DNA of 64,000 nucleotides from Strigops habroptila (Eukaryota > Chordata > Aves > Psittaciformes > Psittacidae): the NCBI RefSeq assembly GCF_004027225.2, contig NC_044290.2, forward strand, positions 6,216,906-6,280,905, given 5' to 3'. The position numbers and the translations under genes were made by a program. The notes under the pieces are model-generated. The model had not been told where the DNA came from, made no database searches, and saw nothing but the letters and a program-made list of their open reading frames with translations. Below, piece after piece: positions 1 through 14,000 of this stretch. Numbering within the stretch: the stretch's first letter is position 1; each line of letters begins with the position of its first letter.

Positions 1-2099
1 GGAGAGGAATCCCATGGCAGCGGCAGCAGATGCCTGCGGAGAGGAAAACCGGGACAAGCGTGTCATAGTACAACCCCAGGACAGGGGTTCCATTGCACAG
101 CCCTCCTCTTGGCAAGGGGGGTGTGAGTGGCACAGCCCCACAACCATGCATGTTCAGGGGTGAGACATTTTTGGGAATGCTGCCCTAGGTCAGGAAACCA
201 AACTCATCTCCAAGAGGGCTGTTTTGAGCATGGGACCGCGATAAGAGAGAAAAGCAGCAGCACAGGAAACAGCCGGAGCTGCTTTTGGGTCCATCGTACT
301 CCAGAGCACCCATGGAATGGGAGGGCATTGGCAGCACCGGCGCTGCCTCCTCCTGCCAGGGCCCTTTGTGGCTCAGTGTGACGTTAAGAGAGCTCAGGCT
401 GGAGGGGGGAAAGCAGAAAAGAGCCAACGTCTGTTTGTGTTGAAGCCATCCAGCATTTTTTGCAGACATCAGCCAAGCGGCCGCAGCAATGCCATTGGTG
501 GGAAGACAGAGTTATTTGGGGAATGCTGGACTCCGCACCATGAGAACAGCAGGGGAGGAGGTTGGTTTTAATTTAACAGGCCATGTTTACTCTTCCCCTC
601 TCACCTTTGGACTGTCTGAAATGTGCAACGAAAGCCCCAGCACGGAGAAAGGGGCCGTGGGTGCTTCCCCCGCCCCATGGCTGCTCTGGGGGGCCCCGCA
701 GCCCCACTGCTCCGCAGTGCTCGGCTGCAGCAGCCTCCCACGGCGCAGAGCCGGGGCAGGGATTTCTCACGCCATAAAACACCCGGGCGGAGGCAAAGTC
801 TCGAAAATACTCAGCTTTAATGTGTAAACTTGCAAAGAGAAACCCGGGAGCGGAGGAGAAGCAAAGGAGGCACCAGAGCAAGTAAAGAGATGGGCAGCTG
901 GGGCGCAGAGCCAGGGGAAACGCTGGCGGGGACGGATGTGCTGGGCAGTGCCCGACTCCTACGTGCGGCAGTGCCATGCCCTCTGCAGCTGCCCTTTGCA
1001 TCAGCTCTTCAGCTAAATAACCAAATACCCACCGCCCTGGGTAGTGCTGGGGGGACCAGCAGCGCGCTGGAGGGGTTGGATTGGCACTGGGGATGTGCAG
1101 TGATGCAGGGACAGAGCCTTGCACCCCGGTGCCCAGCGTAGCAGTGTTTGCTGGCTGAAGCATCTCAGGCATCTGCTCTCCAGAGAGTGGGTTTCAGCTG
1201 TTATTTGCCAGGGGCAGGAGGAAAACGGTTGTATTCCATGTGCAGGGATGGGAGCCAGCAGGCACAGCAGCACCGGCACCTCCACCCCACCAGCTCCAGC
1301 GTGAGGCCGGAGATGGTTTTGTCTGGAGGGATTGGAAAGAAAAAGGTTTTTCTTGTTAAAAAATACTAAAATGAAGTCTCTTAATTCCTGTGACTGCACG
1401 AGAGGGGAAATAAAGGTTTTTCCAAATTGCTGCGTGTACTAGAAATGCTCCAAGTGTATTTGGGTGCTCTCAAGGGAGTCTCATTTCTCATGTCAGCTGC
1501 ATGGGCGGGGAACAGGCTTGGCTGGACGCTTCCCCATCCCAGCCCTTCCCTCCGGCAAGACCAGGACACAACAGGGATACCTCTTCCCTCATGGTGGCAG
1601 GAGGATAAAGCAGCAACCACAGCAGTGAGGAGCCCCGGCTGAGCCTGGTCACTGGCAGCGCTGGGAATGCATGGGCTGGATCAGGCCCTTCCAGCCGGAT
1701 GAGAGCAGTGCCATGAGCTGGGATGGCTGCAGAGGACAGGGCCACAGGCTGCATGAGGGCTTGTCCGTGGCACACATATCACCCCTCCAGCCACTCCAGG
1801 GGGCTCTTAGCGAGGTGTGGAGCCACGTCCCGCATCCTGCTTGGGTGATGGAGGCATCACTATGGCTCCCTGCCAGGCTGGCAGTCATCATGCCATGGTT
1901 ATTCCCAAGCATTGTCCCACGGGGCAGCAGGATCCGGCCCCGGGATCCTGACACTGGGATGATGTTTCTCCTCTCTCCGCTGTATTGTCCCGTCCACACT
2001 TGGCTTGTCAGAGGCTGGTTCCCGCAGGAGCTCGAGGGCAGGATCGGGCCCCCGCTGTGCCCCCTGCCTGCCTGCACCCCCAGCTCCCCCTGGCTGCTC
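1..2099. other. Region left of RAB37: 3' flank or UTR, no gene recognised
   Basis: No conserved protein block or splice-consistent exon was found on either strand. It lies downstream of the RAB37 stop codon, so part is probably RAB37 3' UTR. The only minus-strand poly(A)-like hexamer I see is ATTAAA (plus-strand TTTAAT at 816-821). A plus-strand AATAAA at 1409-1414 could end a gene entering from the left, but nothing coding supports that. The open frames here are short, overlap on both strands and match nothing I know. Confidence 0.5.
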
Positions 2100-5000
2100 T
2101 CAGGCGAAGGCACAGCAGCTGGATTTCTTCTTCTGTGACTCGATGTAGTCATGGATCTGGAATCGGGGCTCGTCCTGCGGCTGCACCGCGCGCTGCTTCA
2201 GCTCCCTGGGGCGGTGGGACTGCATTAATCCCCCCTGCCCGCACCAGTGCAGGGGGTGGTGGGGCTGCAAGAGACACCCCCCATGCCCAGCCCTTTGACC
2301 CCAGGTACTCACTTGGCAATGGCCAGGAATGCCAGCTCCACGTTCATGCCCGTCTTGGCACTTGTCTCCATGAAAGGCACCCCATACTCCTGCAAGGGCA
2401 GCATGGCCCCATCACCCAGAGAGCCAAAATGCCCTCCTGCTCGTGTCACCCAGCTCAGGCGTGGGGACAAGGTGCCATCCCCTCCCTGCCTTGCCCCAGG
2501 TTTTATGTGCCACGCTGTCTGTGCTAGAGCCAGCTCCGGGCACCCATCAGAGGGGATGGCACGGCTGTGTGGGGACCCTGCATGATGTGCAATCGTCTGG
2601 GGGGTTGCAGCTGGGTTAGACCCCAGTATGGCTCACCCTGGCCAGTGATGCTCCATCCTCTGTCCTCACAGCCCTCTCGCTGCTCACATCGGCCTGCCAA
2701 GGGAAGCAAAGTGTCACCACACACCAGGGCTGGCTGGCACCCTGGGGGCATCCAGCAAGCAGTATGGGGTGCAGAGGGGGCTGCCACGAACTGCAGGACT
2801 CAGGCACTGGAGAGCATCCAGTGCCCAGAGAATCCAGGACCTGTTGAGCATCTGGGACCTGGTAGCATCAAGAATGTGGGGGGGAACCTGGGACCTGGGG
2901 ACACTGGGAACCTGGGGCAGCATCCAGTACCTGGAGTATCCAGGACCCAGAGGTGGCCTTCTAAAACCCTGTTGGGCATCAAGTACCCAGCATCATCCGG
3001 GACCCAAGGGGCATCCAGTCCCACGGGAAAATCCATAACCCAGTCGGGCACTGGGAAACCAGCAGCATCTAGGACCTCCAGAGAGAATCTGGGACCTGGC
3101 TGGGCATCTGGGGCTTGGGGCTACCTGGGACCTGGGTGAGCATCCCATACCCTGCAGCATTCCATACCCGGAGCCTCAGCCTTGTGCTGCCCTCCACTGG
3201 CTGCCGGGAGCACTGGTCCCCTCATTCTCTCTTGATACCCCAAATCTGTGGGGTCACCTCTGGGCCTGGCTGAGCCCAGAAAGCACCAGAGCCCAGTGGA
3301 GGATGCAGGCAGAGCACCCACTGAGCCCCATCCCTCCATAGCCCCAGGGCAACGAGGGCTGGGCTGGCACTGCACAGCACAGCAAACCATGGGGTGGAAG
3401 GACACCCTGCACACACCTTATTGCCCAGCAGCATGATGACCACGTCCTTCTGGGCGTACTCATGGATCTCCGTCAGCCAGGCCTGTGGGGCAGCGGGGCT
3501 GTGTTGGGGTGAGTGGTGCATCCATCCCTCCCCTCCCAGCCCTTACCCCTGCCATGAGAATGGGGAAAATGACTTTTTCTTTGGCATGGGAACCATTCCA
3601 GCATCACAGTCCCGAAAACACCCTGTCTCCTGGCTACAGCCCAAGTCTATAAGTAGTTGATCCCATCCCAAACCATGTTTTCTCCCTCCAGCACTCAGCC
3701 ATGCAGCACCCAGCCAGGCACCCCAGGATTGAGCTCCCAGCTGGCTGGGTTTGGCCGCAACAGGCAGCCAAACATGTAAGCCAAACAGGGCACCCACAGG
3801 CCCCATCCCTGGGGAGAAACACGCTCCCGACCCATGGAGGGGACTCACGCGGATGTTGTCAAAGGACATCTTGCTGGTGATATCATAGAGCAGGAGCAGG
3901 GCTGCAAGGGAAGAGGCAGAGGCATTGCCCTGCTGCAGGGATGTGTTCTGGCTGGTCTCCCCCATCCCTGCTGGACACCAAACCCACCTTGGGCATCCCT
4001 GTAGTAGGCATGGGTGACGCTGCGGAAGCGCTCCTGTCCTGCTGTGTCCCAGATCTGCTGAGAAGCCACCCCAGTGAGAGCAGGGAGGGGAACCCCCGGA
4101 GCTGGGGAAGCCCCAGTTGCTCCCATTGGACCACTGCGCTCAGCCTGGGGATGGGAGTTCCAGCAATCCAGCTGGGAATTGCTCACCCACTCCCAAAGCT
4201 CACCTGCAGCTTCACCTTCACACCATCCACGGCCACCACTTTGTTCTGCAGAAGAGAAGGAGAACACATCCATCAGCCTTGGCACAGATGCCAGCCAGCC
4301 CCAGCATGGAGCATCTAAGCCCCAGCCCCTCGGCTTCTCGCCCCTGGCTGGTGGGATGAAGCCAGGCTGCCCATGGGGCTGGACATTGAAGCCTCATTGC
4401 TACAAACCATGGTCCTGCTGTGGAGCTGCAGCTACAGGGACATCCCAGAGCAGCATCCCCCAAGGTGGAAAAGAGCAGAATCAGGCCCTGATGGAGACAG
4501 GACAAGATCCCAGCCTACTTTGGATCTGGTGCCTCGCTTATCTCCTACAGCCAGCACCCCTCTTCTGTGGCTCCTGCTGAGCTGGCTGATGCAGGGGGGG
4601 TACAGGTAGCACATAGCTTTATCCAGCACAGCAGGAGGAAATCTCCTGGGTTAGGACGGTTTGCAGCTGAGCTGGGACTGAGGAAGGAAGACACATTTGC
4701 AAGTGAGCAGGGAAGGCAGTTATCAGGGCTTAAGCAACCGCTGTACTCAACTCGGAAGTGCAGGGACTTCTCTCTAGAGGCCAAAAGAAAGCAAAGCAGG
4801 AGTTACTGAAGGACTATTTTAAGACTCTTTAAGAATCATGGTTGGAGGGATGAGTCTGGAAAGAGAAGACCCCTATAAATAATTTGGTTGCCTAGAATTG
4901 TTTGAAATGGAAATTCAGCCCATGTGGAGATGACAGAATTTGAGCAAACGGGCTGAATAAAACAAAAACGTGCCCTAGGAGACTGGAAATGACCTACAGC

Positions 5001-8000
5001 AGGAAGCTGTGCGATGCTGCAGGGGATGCTCGCACAAAGCACCTACGAGCTGGCAACACCCCAGATTTGCCTTCTCTCATGACTTTGGTGGAAGAACTGG
5101 CCACAAGACCCCTCCAAAGCAAACCCCCGGCCCCTGCTCCTCACCCAATTCCCCCCCCGCAAGCCAAGAGCAGCCCAAAGGCACCAGAGGACCAGAGCAA
5201 CTGCAGCTGCGGAGGCAGAGGAAGCACCAACCACACTCAACCACACTCGACACGTGTCTGCAGCCACAGCAGAGCCCTGCCCGGGGACACCCCCACTTCC
5301 ACCCTGCTCAAACCCTGTGCTGCAAACACAGCCTGTCCCTGCATCCCCTGCAGCTGGGGTTGGGTGAGCAGAGAGCAATGGGGAGGGTTTGAACAGGATC
5401 CTGTGACCATAACAACTCCTCAGCAGCCAATTTCAGCCCTTTCAAGGCATAAAATTACCCCAACCAGTGTTTGTACCCATTAGACACTGGCCTCAGCCCA
5501 TCAAGTGGAGCATGGTCGCTACCCACTGCACACCCCAGCCCATGCATCCACCAGATGGGCTAAACCAAGGCTGCTTGCTGATTTAAAGACAAGATGAGAT
5601 GCTTCCAGTGGGCTCTTGTGTCTGTTACCACTCTCCCAGGGAGAGGTGGAAGGGTTTCAGCAAGTGCCTGCTGCTGGTTGGGGTGCAGAGGCTGGAAACC
5701 CTCCATCCCCCCTTTCCAGTGCCCTGTCCTGGCTGAAGTGTAAGTCAGGGGAGGTGAGGGGCCGGCAGCCGTGGTGGTCTCACCCGGAAATCTATGCCCA
5801 CGGTGGCTATGAACATCCCGGAGAGAAAGGCCCCATCTTTGAACTGGAGCAGGAAGCAGGTTTTCCCCACGCCCGAGTCTCCGAGTAACATCACCTGCAA
5901 GATGGGTGCAGGGAGAGGTGTCAGCGGGATGGGGAGGGAGCAGCATCCCTGGGGTGATGCTGAGTCCCCCCCTCCAGGTCCCTGCTGTCCCTCTGTTTCT
6001 TTCGCCAGCGCTGGTTCTGATGGGTTTGGGGCACCCCATGAGAGCTGGAAGTGGGATGGGACCCCCAGGGGTGCAGCCAAGCAGTGCCCAGGGCAGCAGA
6101 GCAGCCCCCAGCCACCGAAGAGGGGGACAGTAGAAGGGGAGAGCTGGTGGGAAGGTGGGTACCACAGCAAGAAAAGACATCTGCTGGCTGTCCCGGGCCA
6201 TCTCCCAGCCCAAGAGGCTCCTGGAGAATCAGCAACAGCTCCCAGACACATGGAGCTTTGCCCACAGCCCGAGTGTGCCCAGCCCCAGGGCTGAGGGGGG
6301 TTGGAACTAGGTGATCTTAAGGTCCTTCCCAACCCAAACCATTCTATGATTCTATGATGCATGGCTTGGGCAAACCCTGCCGTGTCCGGGACTCTCACCC
6401 TGTCGGGGCAGACACCAAAGCAAACACGGTGCCTTTTCCCCTCCTGCTAAGCAAACAGGCTCAGCCTGGGCTCTCCGGCACTGCCGGACCTGGGCGGGCA
6501 GCAGCCAGGACCGATGCTGGTCTCCATAACCACATCCTTATCCAACACCCCGATGCTGTGCTCTCCTTCCTGCTTGTAGGCAGCAGCCCTTTCCTGCCCA
6601 GCAATAATTAACCTAATGGTGACTATATCTACTCCCTGCTTAAAAATAGCAGTGAGCAGGACTCCATCCCCACAAGCCCAGCATGTGGGGACACTGGAGC
6701 CTGCCAAGCAAACCCACACAGCCCCACTGGCCCCAGGGTGAACACAGTGAGCTGTGGCCACCCTGCTGGGCCAGCACAGCCAGAGTTGGGGGCTGGACAT
6801 GCTCTGCCTCCTGCCAATTCGCTTTGCTGGTCAAATCCTGTCCCGGGACACCCCGACCCAGCATAGGCAGGTGGGAACACTGCGCAGTTCTGCCTCCACC
6901 TCACTCCAGGTCAAGCTGGCAACTGAATTCCTCCCTTTGACACAAAAGTTGCCCTCCATTGAAAGGAGTTAGAGCACGGAGGATAAAGGCAAAGGAGTAA
7001 GAGGGGTTTAGAGTGGGTGTGGGGGCTGGCTCGGCTCTGGGGCACACAGGCTGCCCCCCTCCCCGGTGCCCTTGGGATGCTGCGATGGGCTGGATGGAGT
7101 CCTGCATCCCTTGCCCTGTATTATGGGGGGCACCACTGCCCAGATGGCAGGACCCCCCCTTGCCCGGAGAAGGACAGGACGGGCTTTCAGAGACTTCCCC
7201 GGGGCAGGGGCCCCTGTCTCCACCTCCCGGGGAGGGGGGGTAGGACCTCCATCCCCACATCTGGGACCCCCCGGGGCAGGGGCGGGCAGGGCTGGGGGGC
7301 TCGGCTGGGACCGCCGCTTTCTTCCCCTTCCCCTTCCCCGTCCCGCAGCCGCTTCCTGGGCGCGATCGCGGCAGCGGAAGAAGCGGGCGGACCCAGGATC
7401 CCCTCCCGGTCCTCCACCCCCCGGACCCTCCAACCTCCACGCCAGCAGGGTTTGGGGGGTCCCATCCCTGCTCCCCTCGCACCCCGCGCCGCCGCCCACC
7501 TTGCCGGACAGCTCGTAGTCCCGGGGCAGCACCGGGGGTATCCCGCTCCCCGCCGGAGGGTCCCCTCTCCCCTTCGGGGGGGTCCCGCTCTCCACCTCCC
7601 CGTCGGGGCCGCTCATGGTGCGCCCGAGCGGAGCCGCCGAGTCCCAGCGCGGCGGGGCCAGCGGGAGCCGCGGACCCCACCCGAACCGCCTTCCTCCTCC
7701 TCTTCCTCCTCCTCCCCAGCCAGTGCCACCCCCGAGGCTGCGCTCCAGCCGCCTCCCTGCCCAGCCCGGCCACGGGATGAGAAAGAGGAGGCTCAAGGCT
7801 GGAAACCTGCCCCCTGCACCAGGGACCTCAGGGTGCTTGGGTTTGCCAGGGGCTTGGTGGCATCAGATGGTGGGCACAGCCCTGGCACATCCCTCTGGGG
7901 ACATGGATGGGGAGAGGAGAAACCACTCACTCCACACATCAACAGCCTCCTGTCCCCAATGGGTGTGGGGATGGACACCCCAAATCACTCCACCACACTG

Positions 8001-11000
8001 GATCAGTGGGGATCCCTCCAGCCCACCCCAGGGTGAGGCTTTGACCTGGGTTAGCACCCAGGCGCAGTGAAACCAGGAGGGAAGTGAAGCAGCGGCCAGC
8101 AGCCGGAAGCCAAGCGCTATGGGGAGCCCGTGCCAGGATGGCTGCTGTGACTCCTACTCCCCTGGCTGCTCAGAGCCTCCAGCATCCTACACCAGACACT
8201 GGGGCACAGCCCTTGTGCTCTTCATGTGGGAAAAACACAAGTGTGGGAATGAGGGAAAAGTCCTGGATGTGTTACCCAAAAACTTACTCTACAAAACCCC
8301 ATCCAGATCCATGTTCTACAGGTCTTCAGGCTGACAGGCACCACTCCATGGACAGAAGCCGTCAGTCCCCTCTGATTTATTCTCCACGGGATACAGAGCC
8401 TATCTCCCCTGCTCCAGGCCTGATTTCAGTCTAACCCCCCCATCCCTGCTCATGCTGATGGGTTTCAGGCATCGGGGCTCCAGTGCAGAGCCTCGCACTG
8501 CTCTCCAGGTAAAGGCCATGGGAGGTCTGATGGCAGAGATGCCCTCTGTGGCAGCGCCCACCCCTGCTGCCAGCTCCTGCTCCAGTCAAGCCTCCCTCTG
8601 CCCCTCGGGAAAAGGGAACCTGTATTTCCAGTCCTGTAGCTCAGACCAAGCAGGGGGATTTATAGTTTATGTACACTCTTTGGCCAGGAAAGTGCCCAGA
8701 GCTGAAGGCTGGAGGCACTCGGAGTTCCTGGAAGTGGCTGAGCTCCCCTGCAGCTTGCTGGGGAGGGAGGCTGGAAGGATAGGGCAAGCCGCACTGGTAC
8801 TCATGGAGCTGTGCAGGCAGGAAGAACGCCTGGCTGAGCATCACCTCCACACGCGGCATTTGCTGCAGGAGAAACATCCCATTTACAGCCAGGAGCTGGC
8901 AGAGGTCAGCAATGTGGCTGAGCCTCCCCTGCCTGCCCAGGGTTCAGCACTGCCCACACGGGCACCCTGGGCTGCAGGCCCTGTGCTGCCTGGCCCCAGA
9001 CCCCTGTGCTGGTACCACATTTCCCTGCTTCCTTGGCCTGGACTAGAGACAAAACCCATGTAGGTAACAGCCTCCTCATGCTAACAGCCATCCTGTGGGC
9101 AACAGCCTCACCATGGATGCTGGTCTTGCTGTGCAGTGAGGTCCCAAGCGGTCTCTGTCCCAGGCTCTCCCGGGAGAGGGGACACACACGTCGGAGCCAC
9201 TCAATGGCATCATGGCAGCTCAGCAAACAGCACTGGAGGGTGGCCGAGCGCCTTTCCCAGGCGCTGCTGCCGTCTGCCTGACTATTCCCTGCCTGGGCTG
9301 CACAGGCAGGACACGGGCTGGCTTATCCCAGGAGAGCAGGGATGCTCCAAAGGCGGCTTTCTGGGTGAGAAGCAAAAGGCTGCACCCAGGCATGGTCCCA
9401 CTGAGGGTTTTGGAATGCGAAGCCTCATCAGTCCTCCACCCCTGCCAGCAGCCCCCAGCAAGCACACAGCCAAATCAGCCCCTCATCCAGCAGCACCAAA
9501 GCAAATTCTCCCAGATCTTTATGCTCAGCACTACTTAAAGCATAGATTCATGGATTGTGATTACCCAAATAAAACTGCTTTCCCAAGGGTGAGTGAGGTT
9601 CACCACACAGGGACCAGTAACCAGGCTCTTACCGTAAACCCGATGCCCACAGTGGCGGAGAAGGAGCCAGGAATGAACTTGCCCTGGTCAAACTGGACCA
9701 GCAGAGATGTCTTCCCCACACCACTATCTCCAACCAGGATCGTCTGCAATCGAGGTAAAGAGGTATCAGCACAGGGAGTAGGCAATGCCCAAGCTGACAG
9801 GCACAGTGTGTTTGGGGGGATGCAGCAGGGATCGGGAGGGACCAGCCCAGCCCCAGATCACAGCAAAGCCATGGGGCCCACGAGTCCTCCTGCACAGCCC
9901 CACTCGGCAGCAGATTGTCCCCATGGGCGCCTGGGTGCCAGCACTATGTCCAGATGGCTTGTCCCGCTGTGCCCTGTTCTTTGCTGTCATCTTTGGTCCT
10001 GTCACCTGCCCAGGGAGGAATTTCCACCCCTCTGAGCATCTTTGCAATAACTTAAATGTGCCCCAGGTTGAGCTTCAGGCATGAGCCCCTCTGTACCCTC
10101 TCCAAGTGCAGAGTGGTGGAAGAGAAAGCAAAGCACAGCCCATCAATGAAAGCAAGCAGGAGAGATGCTCCTGCCCCAGCTTGGGAAGCTGCTGGACAGA
10201 GACAGCCTTGGCTTGCACAGCCCTGGTGGAAAACCTCTTTGGGAGGACTCTGGCAGCGCTGGATCAGGTCCAAAACTGTTTAGTAAAGACAGCATCTTCC
10301 ACAGCGGCTGCACACAACCATTGCCACAGCCACGCAGCCTCTCGAGACACTGGGCTGTTTTCACACTGCATTAACACAGCACTTCCCCCTGGATTTGAGG
10401 CTATGGAGCCCCTCTGCCTCTCCAGCCCTTCCTGGGAAGCTCCAGGGCTCTCACATGGGGAGCAAAGCTTGCTTGTCCCCAGGCAGAAGGAGCCATGCAG
10501 GTGTCAGAGCTGGAGCATTGCCATCACCTCCTGAGCAGTTCCCAAGCTGCCAACCCATGGCCCTGGTACCCACACCGCATCCCTGGGGAGCCCATCCTCC
10601 CTTCTGCTCCTGCCAGGCGTCCTCCAAATCCCCGGCCTAAGGGACACCAACAGTGCAAACACAAGCCCCTCCCTCCTTCTCTGCCAGTATATGGGCTTTG
10701 TTTGCAGAGCCACCGGTGCAAACATTCCCATCCTCCCAGGAAACTGAGGCTTTTCCAACCCTTTTACAGGGACACAAGTGAAAATAAACACTCTCCTAAC
10801 TGGCTTCTTGCTCATAAGTTGTTTTGGCTCTGGCTTTCAGGACGTGGGTGTTACTGTAGCTGCAGCCCTTGCAAGCACTGAGCCATCCCAGTGTCCCCCT
10901 GTCCCCTGCCACCCCTGTAGCTGCAGGGCTGAGCCAGCGAGGTGCTGGGGCTGAACCTCCTCACCCTGTGCTGCACTTCTCTGTATCTGTTGTTTCTCCC

Positions 11001-14000
11001 TTTGATTTGTGCTTAGTTCGATGCAGCTCCAGCAGCCCTGCTCCGTCCTGGGGTTCCTCAGCCCTTCATCCCCTCCCCGGGTGACATTGTGAAGGTCACT
11101 CTTTGCCTGTCAAGCAGGAGCATCTTCCCAATGGACAGGGGAGCCTCTATGCATGGCCAGTCCCATCCCTCCATCATCCAGGGCAGGGTGAAACCCAGCC
11201 TGGCACGACTTAAGGCACTGCACACATCCCCTCGTGAAGTGTAGTGTGAAGGACCATGTTTGACCAAGTGCCCAAACAGCCCCAGCAGATCAAGCCCTGA
11301 CTTCATGCCTGGGAGGCCACTGGGGATCCAGCCACACCCCACAACGCCCAGCACCATGGCTCCTGCCACCGCACAGATCCAAAAGGAGTGGGAAGAAAAC
11401 AAAAACTAAAGAGCTTGAAGACTACAAACAAAGCAGGAACATGGGCTGGCAGGAGACCAGCATCCTGCCTTGCACGAATCGCTGCACCACAACCCGCCTG
11501 GAGCCTGTTAAGGCCGATTCACTGGCTCACGCTCCAGTGAAACGCTTGATCCGGTGAATCAGCTTTTTCCCTTGGAAAGAAACATCCCAAACATCTCCTG
11601 GGAAAAGCCTGACCTGCCGGGTGGAGTTGTTGGCAGGAAGCAGCCCTGCACCTCTGCCAGCTGCATGCTGCTGCACAGACCTGGGTGCTGAGGCAGCAAC
11701 CAATGGCCAGAGGTTTCTCTCTCCTCCCCAACTAGACATGAGGCTGTTTGCGGGTCACTTGTACATTCAGAGCAGCCTCATGGGCTGGGAGCTTGCACAG
11801 GAGCTGGGGGGATGTTGTAAGACAGAAACCTCTGAGTGAAGGCTTTGCACATGGGCCAGAGGGGTTGGGTCACCCCTTTCCCTATGAGGAATCTCTCTGT
11901 CCATGTCCCCCTTTGCTTTGCCCTGGGGTCCAGACACATTCTCTACTGTGAGGGTGCTGAGGTGCTGGCACAGGTTGCCCAAAAAAGTGGTAAATGCTCC
12001 ATCCCTGGCAGTGTTCAAGGCCAGGTTGGACACAGGGGCTTGGAGCAACCTGCTCTAGTGGAAGGTGTCCCTGCCCATGGCAGGAGGTTGGAACTGAATG
12101 ATCTTAAGATCCCTTCAAACCCAAACCATTCTATGATTCTATGATTGCCTGTGTAAAGAGCAGGATCTGGAGCAGCCACATAGGAAAACACCCCAGGAAT
12201 TCATTTCTGTGGGGCTCTTGCACCCCAGTGCTGCATTTTTTGGTGCTACACCCTTTTCCCAGTATAACACTGGTGCTGGGAGGTGCAACAGGACCAGCTG
12301 CACCCTGCAGCGCTGTCTTTGGGAGCAGTTAATGCGGGGAACAGCATTAATTATGGAGGGAGGAGAGCTGGCTGGAACGAGCACCAGAAAGCCTCCAGAG
12401 CCCAAGATTTACAGAGAGCGTGTACACAAAGCAGGCTCCCATAACAATTTAATTGGCCTTTATAATAGAGGCAACTCATGAATTGCTTCATGATTTACTA
12501 GTAATAATAGTAAAAGTTGGCCAAGAGACTTTCCTAGTGACTTCAGGACAAGCTGATGGGCTCTGTGGAGGTACAGCACAGTGGAAATCACTGTGACCTT
12601 CCTGGCTGTAAAATGAGCGTAGAAGAAGAATAAAACCTCACTGTGGAGTGGATGTGGCTAACCTGCTGTCCAAACCTCAGGCTGTACATGCTTGAGTCAT
12701 GATAGCAAGAAGCCTCACAGTGACAAAGCTCCATCCCCACCCTGCCTCTTGCCAGCATCCTCAGCCACAAGCCAGCCTCTCCTTCATCCCACTGGGTTTT
12801 CCCAGTTTTTTTTCTATTGCCTGGAAAACTTTGGTAGAAAGTTGCAAGATTCCTTTTCAGGCTGCAGCTCCTCTCTGGATGATGGTGTGAGGATGGAGCG
12901 GTGCTTTGCTGGGGTGCATGCACAAATGGGCTGGACAAGGCACAAAGGGAAGCCTGGCCAAGACCTGGAGAGCCACTCAGTGACAATCCCAAAGCACTGC
13001 TTGTAACACACCCTGAGAAGACCTCTCTTAAGCTCTGCCTTAGGGAAAGAGCAAATATCCCCACAAACACCTTGAATTAGTAGTTTTGGGACTAATTCAG
13101 ATGTAGACAAATCACGTCCCTTCAAAACACTGCTGGCTCAGCGTGGGCTGAAGGGACAAGGCAAAGCAATGAAGTGGCAAGGGCAAAACCCACTCAGATC
13201 TCCTCTACCTCTGCTGGCAGCTAGTGAGCAAAGGAGGTATTTTGGTGCCTAGGGAAGTGAGGCTTTGCATGGATGTCAAGGCAGCATAGGGAGGCAATTG
13301 CTGCATTTCCAGTGCCAGCCGAGCAGGAGGAAATCTGGGATAACACGTGTGGGTTGAGGTTATCTTCCCAGTTCACTTTTGAGCTTTAGCATGCAATAGC
13401 TGCACCTAAATGTAGCCAGAAGGAGCCCTACAGGGTAAAATCCCTCTCCTGGGGGATGCAGGGAGGGGAGAGGTGCCCTCCATGGGCTCTGCTGTTGCAC
13501 TCAGAGAGCTGCTGAGGCCCCAAACCCAAAGGTCTGCTCCCAGCTCAGCAGGATTTACCACAACAACTTGTGGTAATTGTGTACGTGCACCCCAGCACAG
13601 CTGCCTGCAGAGCTCAGCCAGGACATGGCACCAGGAGAGTTCCAAGAGCGAAGCTGTAGCTGCTTTCAGCCCCTCATCACCTCGCCCTCACTGTCCCTCA
13701 GGGTACATTAATGAGACTTATTTTTACCTGCTCTAGATATGAAATTGCACTCAGAGCAGGCCTCTCCCCTGCTCCAGGGCAACCTGGATGCTGCTGGATG
13801 CTGCCTCAAGCTGTCCTGTGCCACAGGGACACCTCAGGCCTGTCCCCACCCTCCCGAGGTGCTGTTTAACCATGGCCAAGCCCCTTACGCTGACTTAAGC
13901 TAGAGCCCACAGGTCTCTACTGGCCCTTGCCCTGGCAGAGGCAGTATTTCAGCCCTGTAGACATGAGTTCTAGGGCTGCACATCAAACAAAAGCTGTCTC

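Noticed and set aside
573-1172. 199-codon minus-strand open frame left of RAB37
   Set aside because: Composition is typical of random GC-rich frames; multiple overlapping frames on plus; no homology recognised.
8452-9063. 203-codon open frame inside RAB37
   Set aside because: No recognisable motif and no conserved block; similar frames occur by chance in this GC-rich intron.
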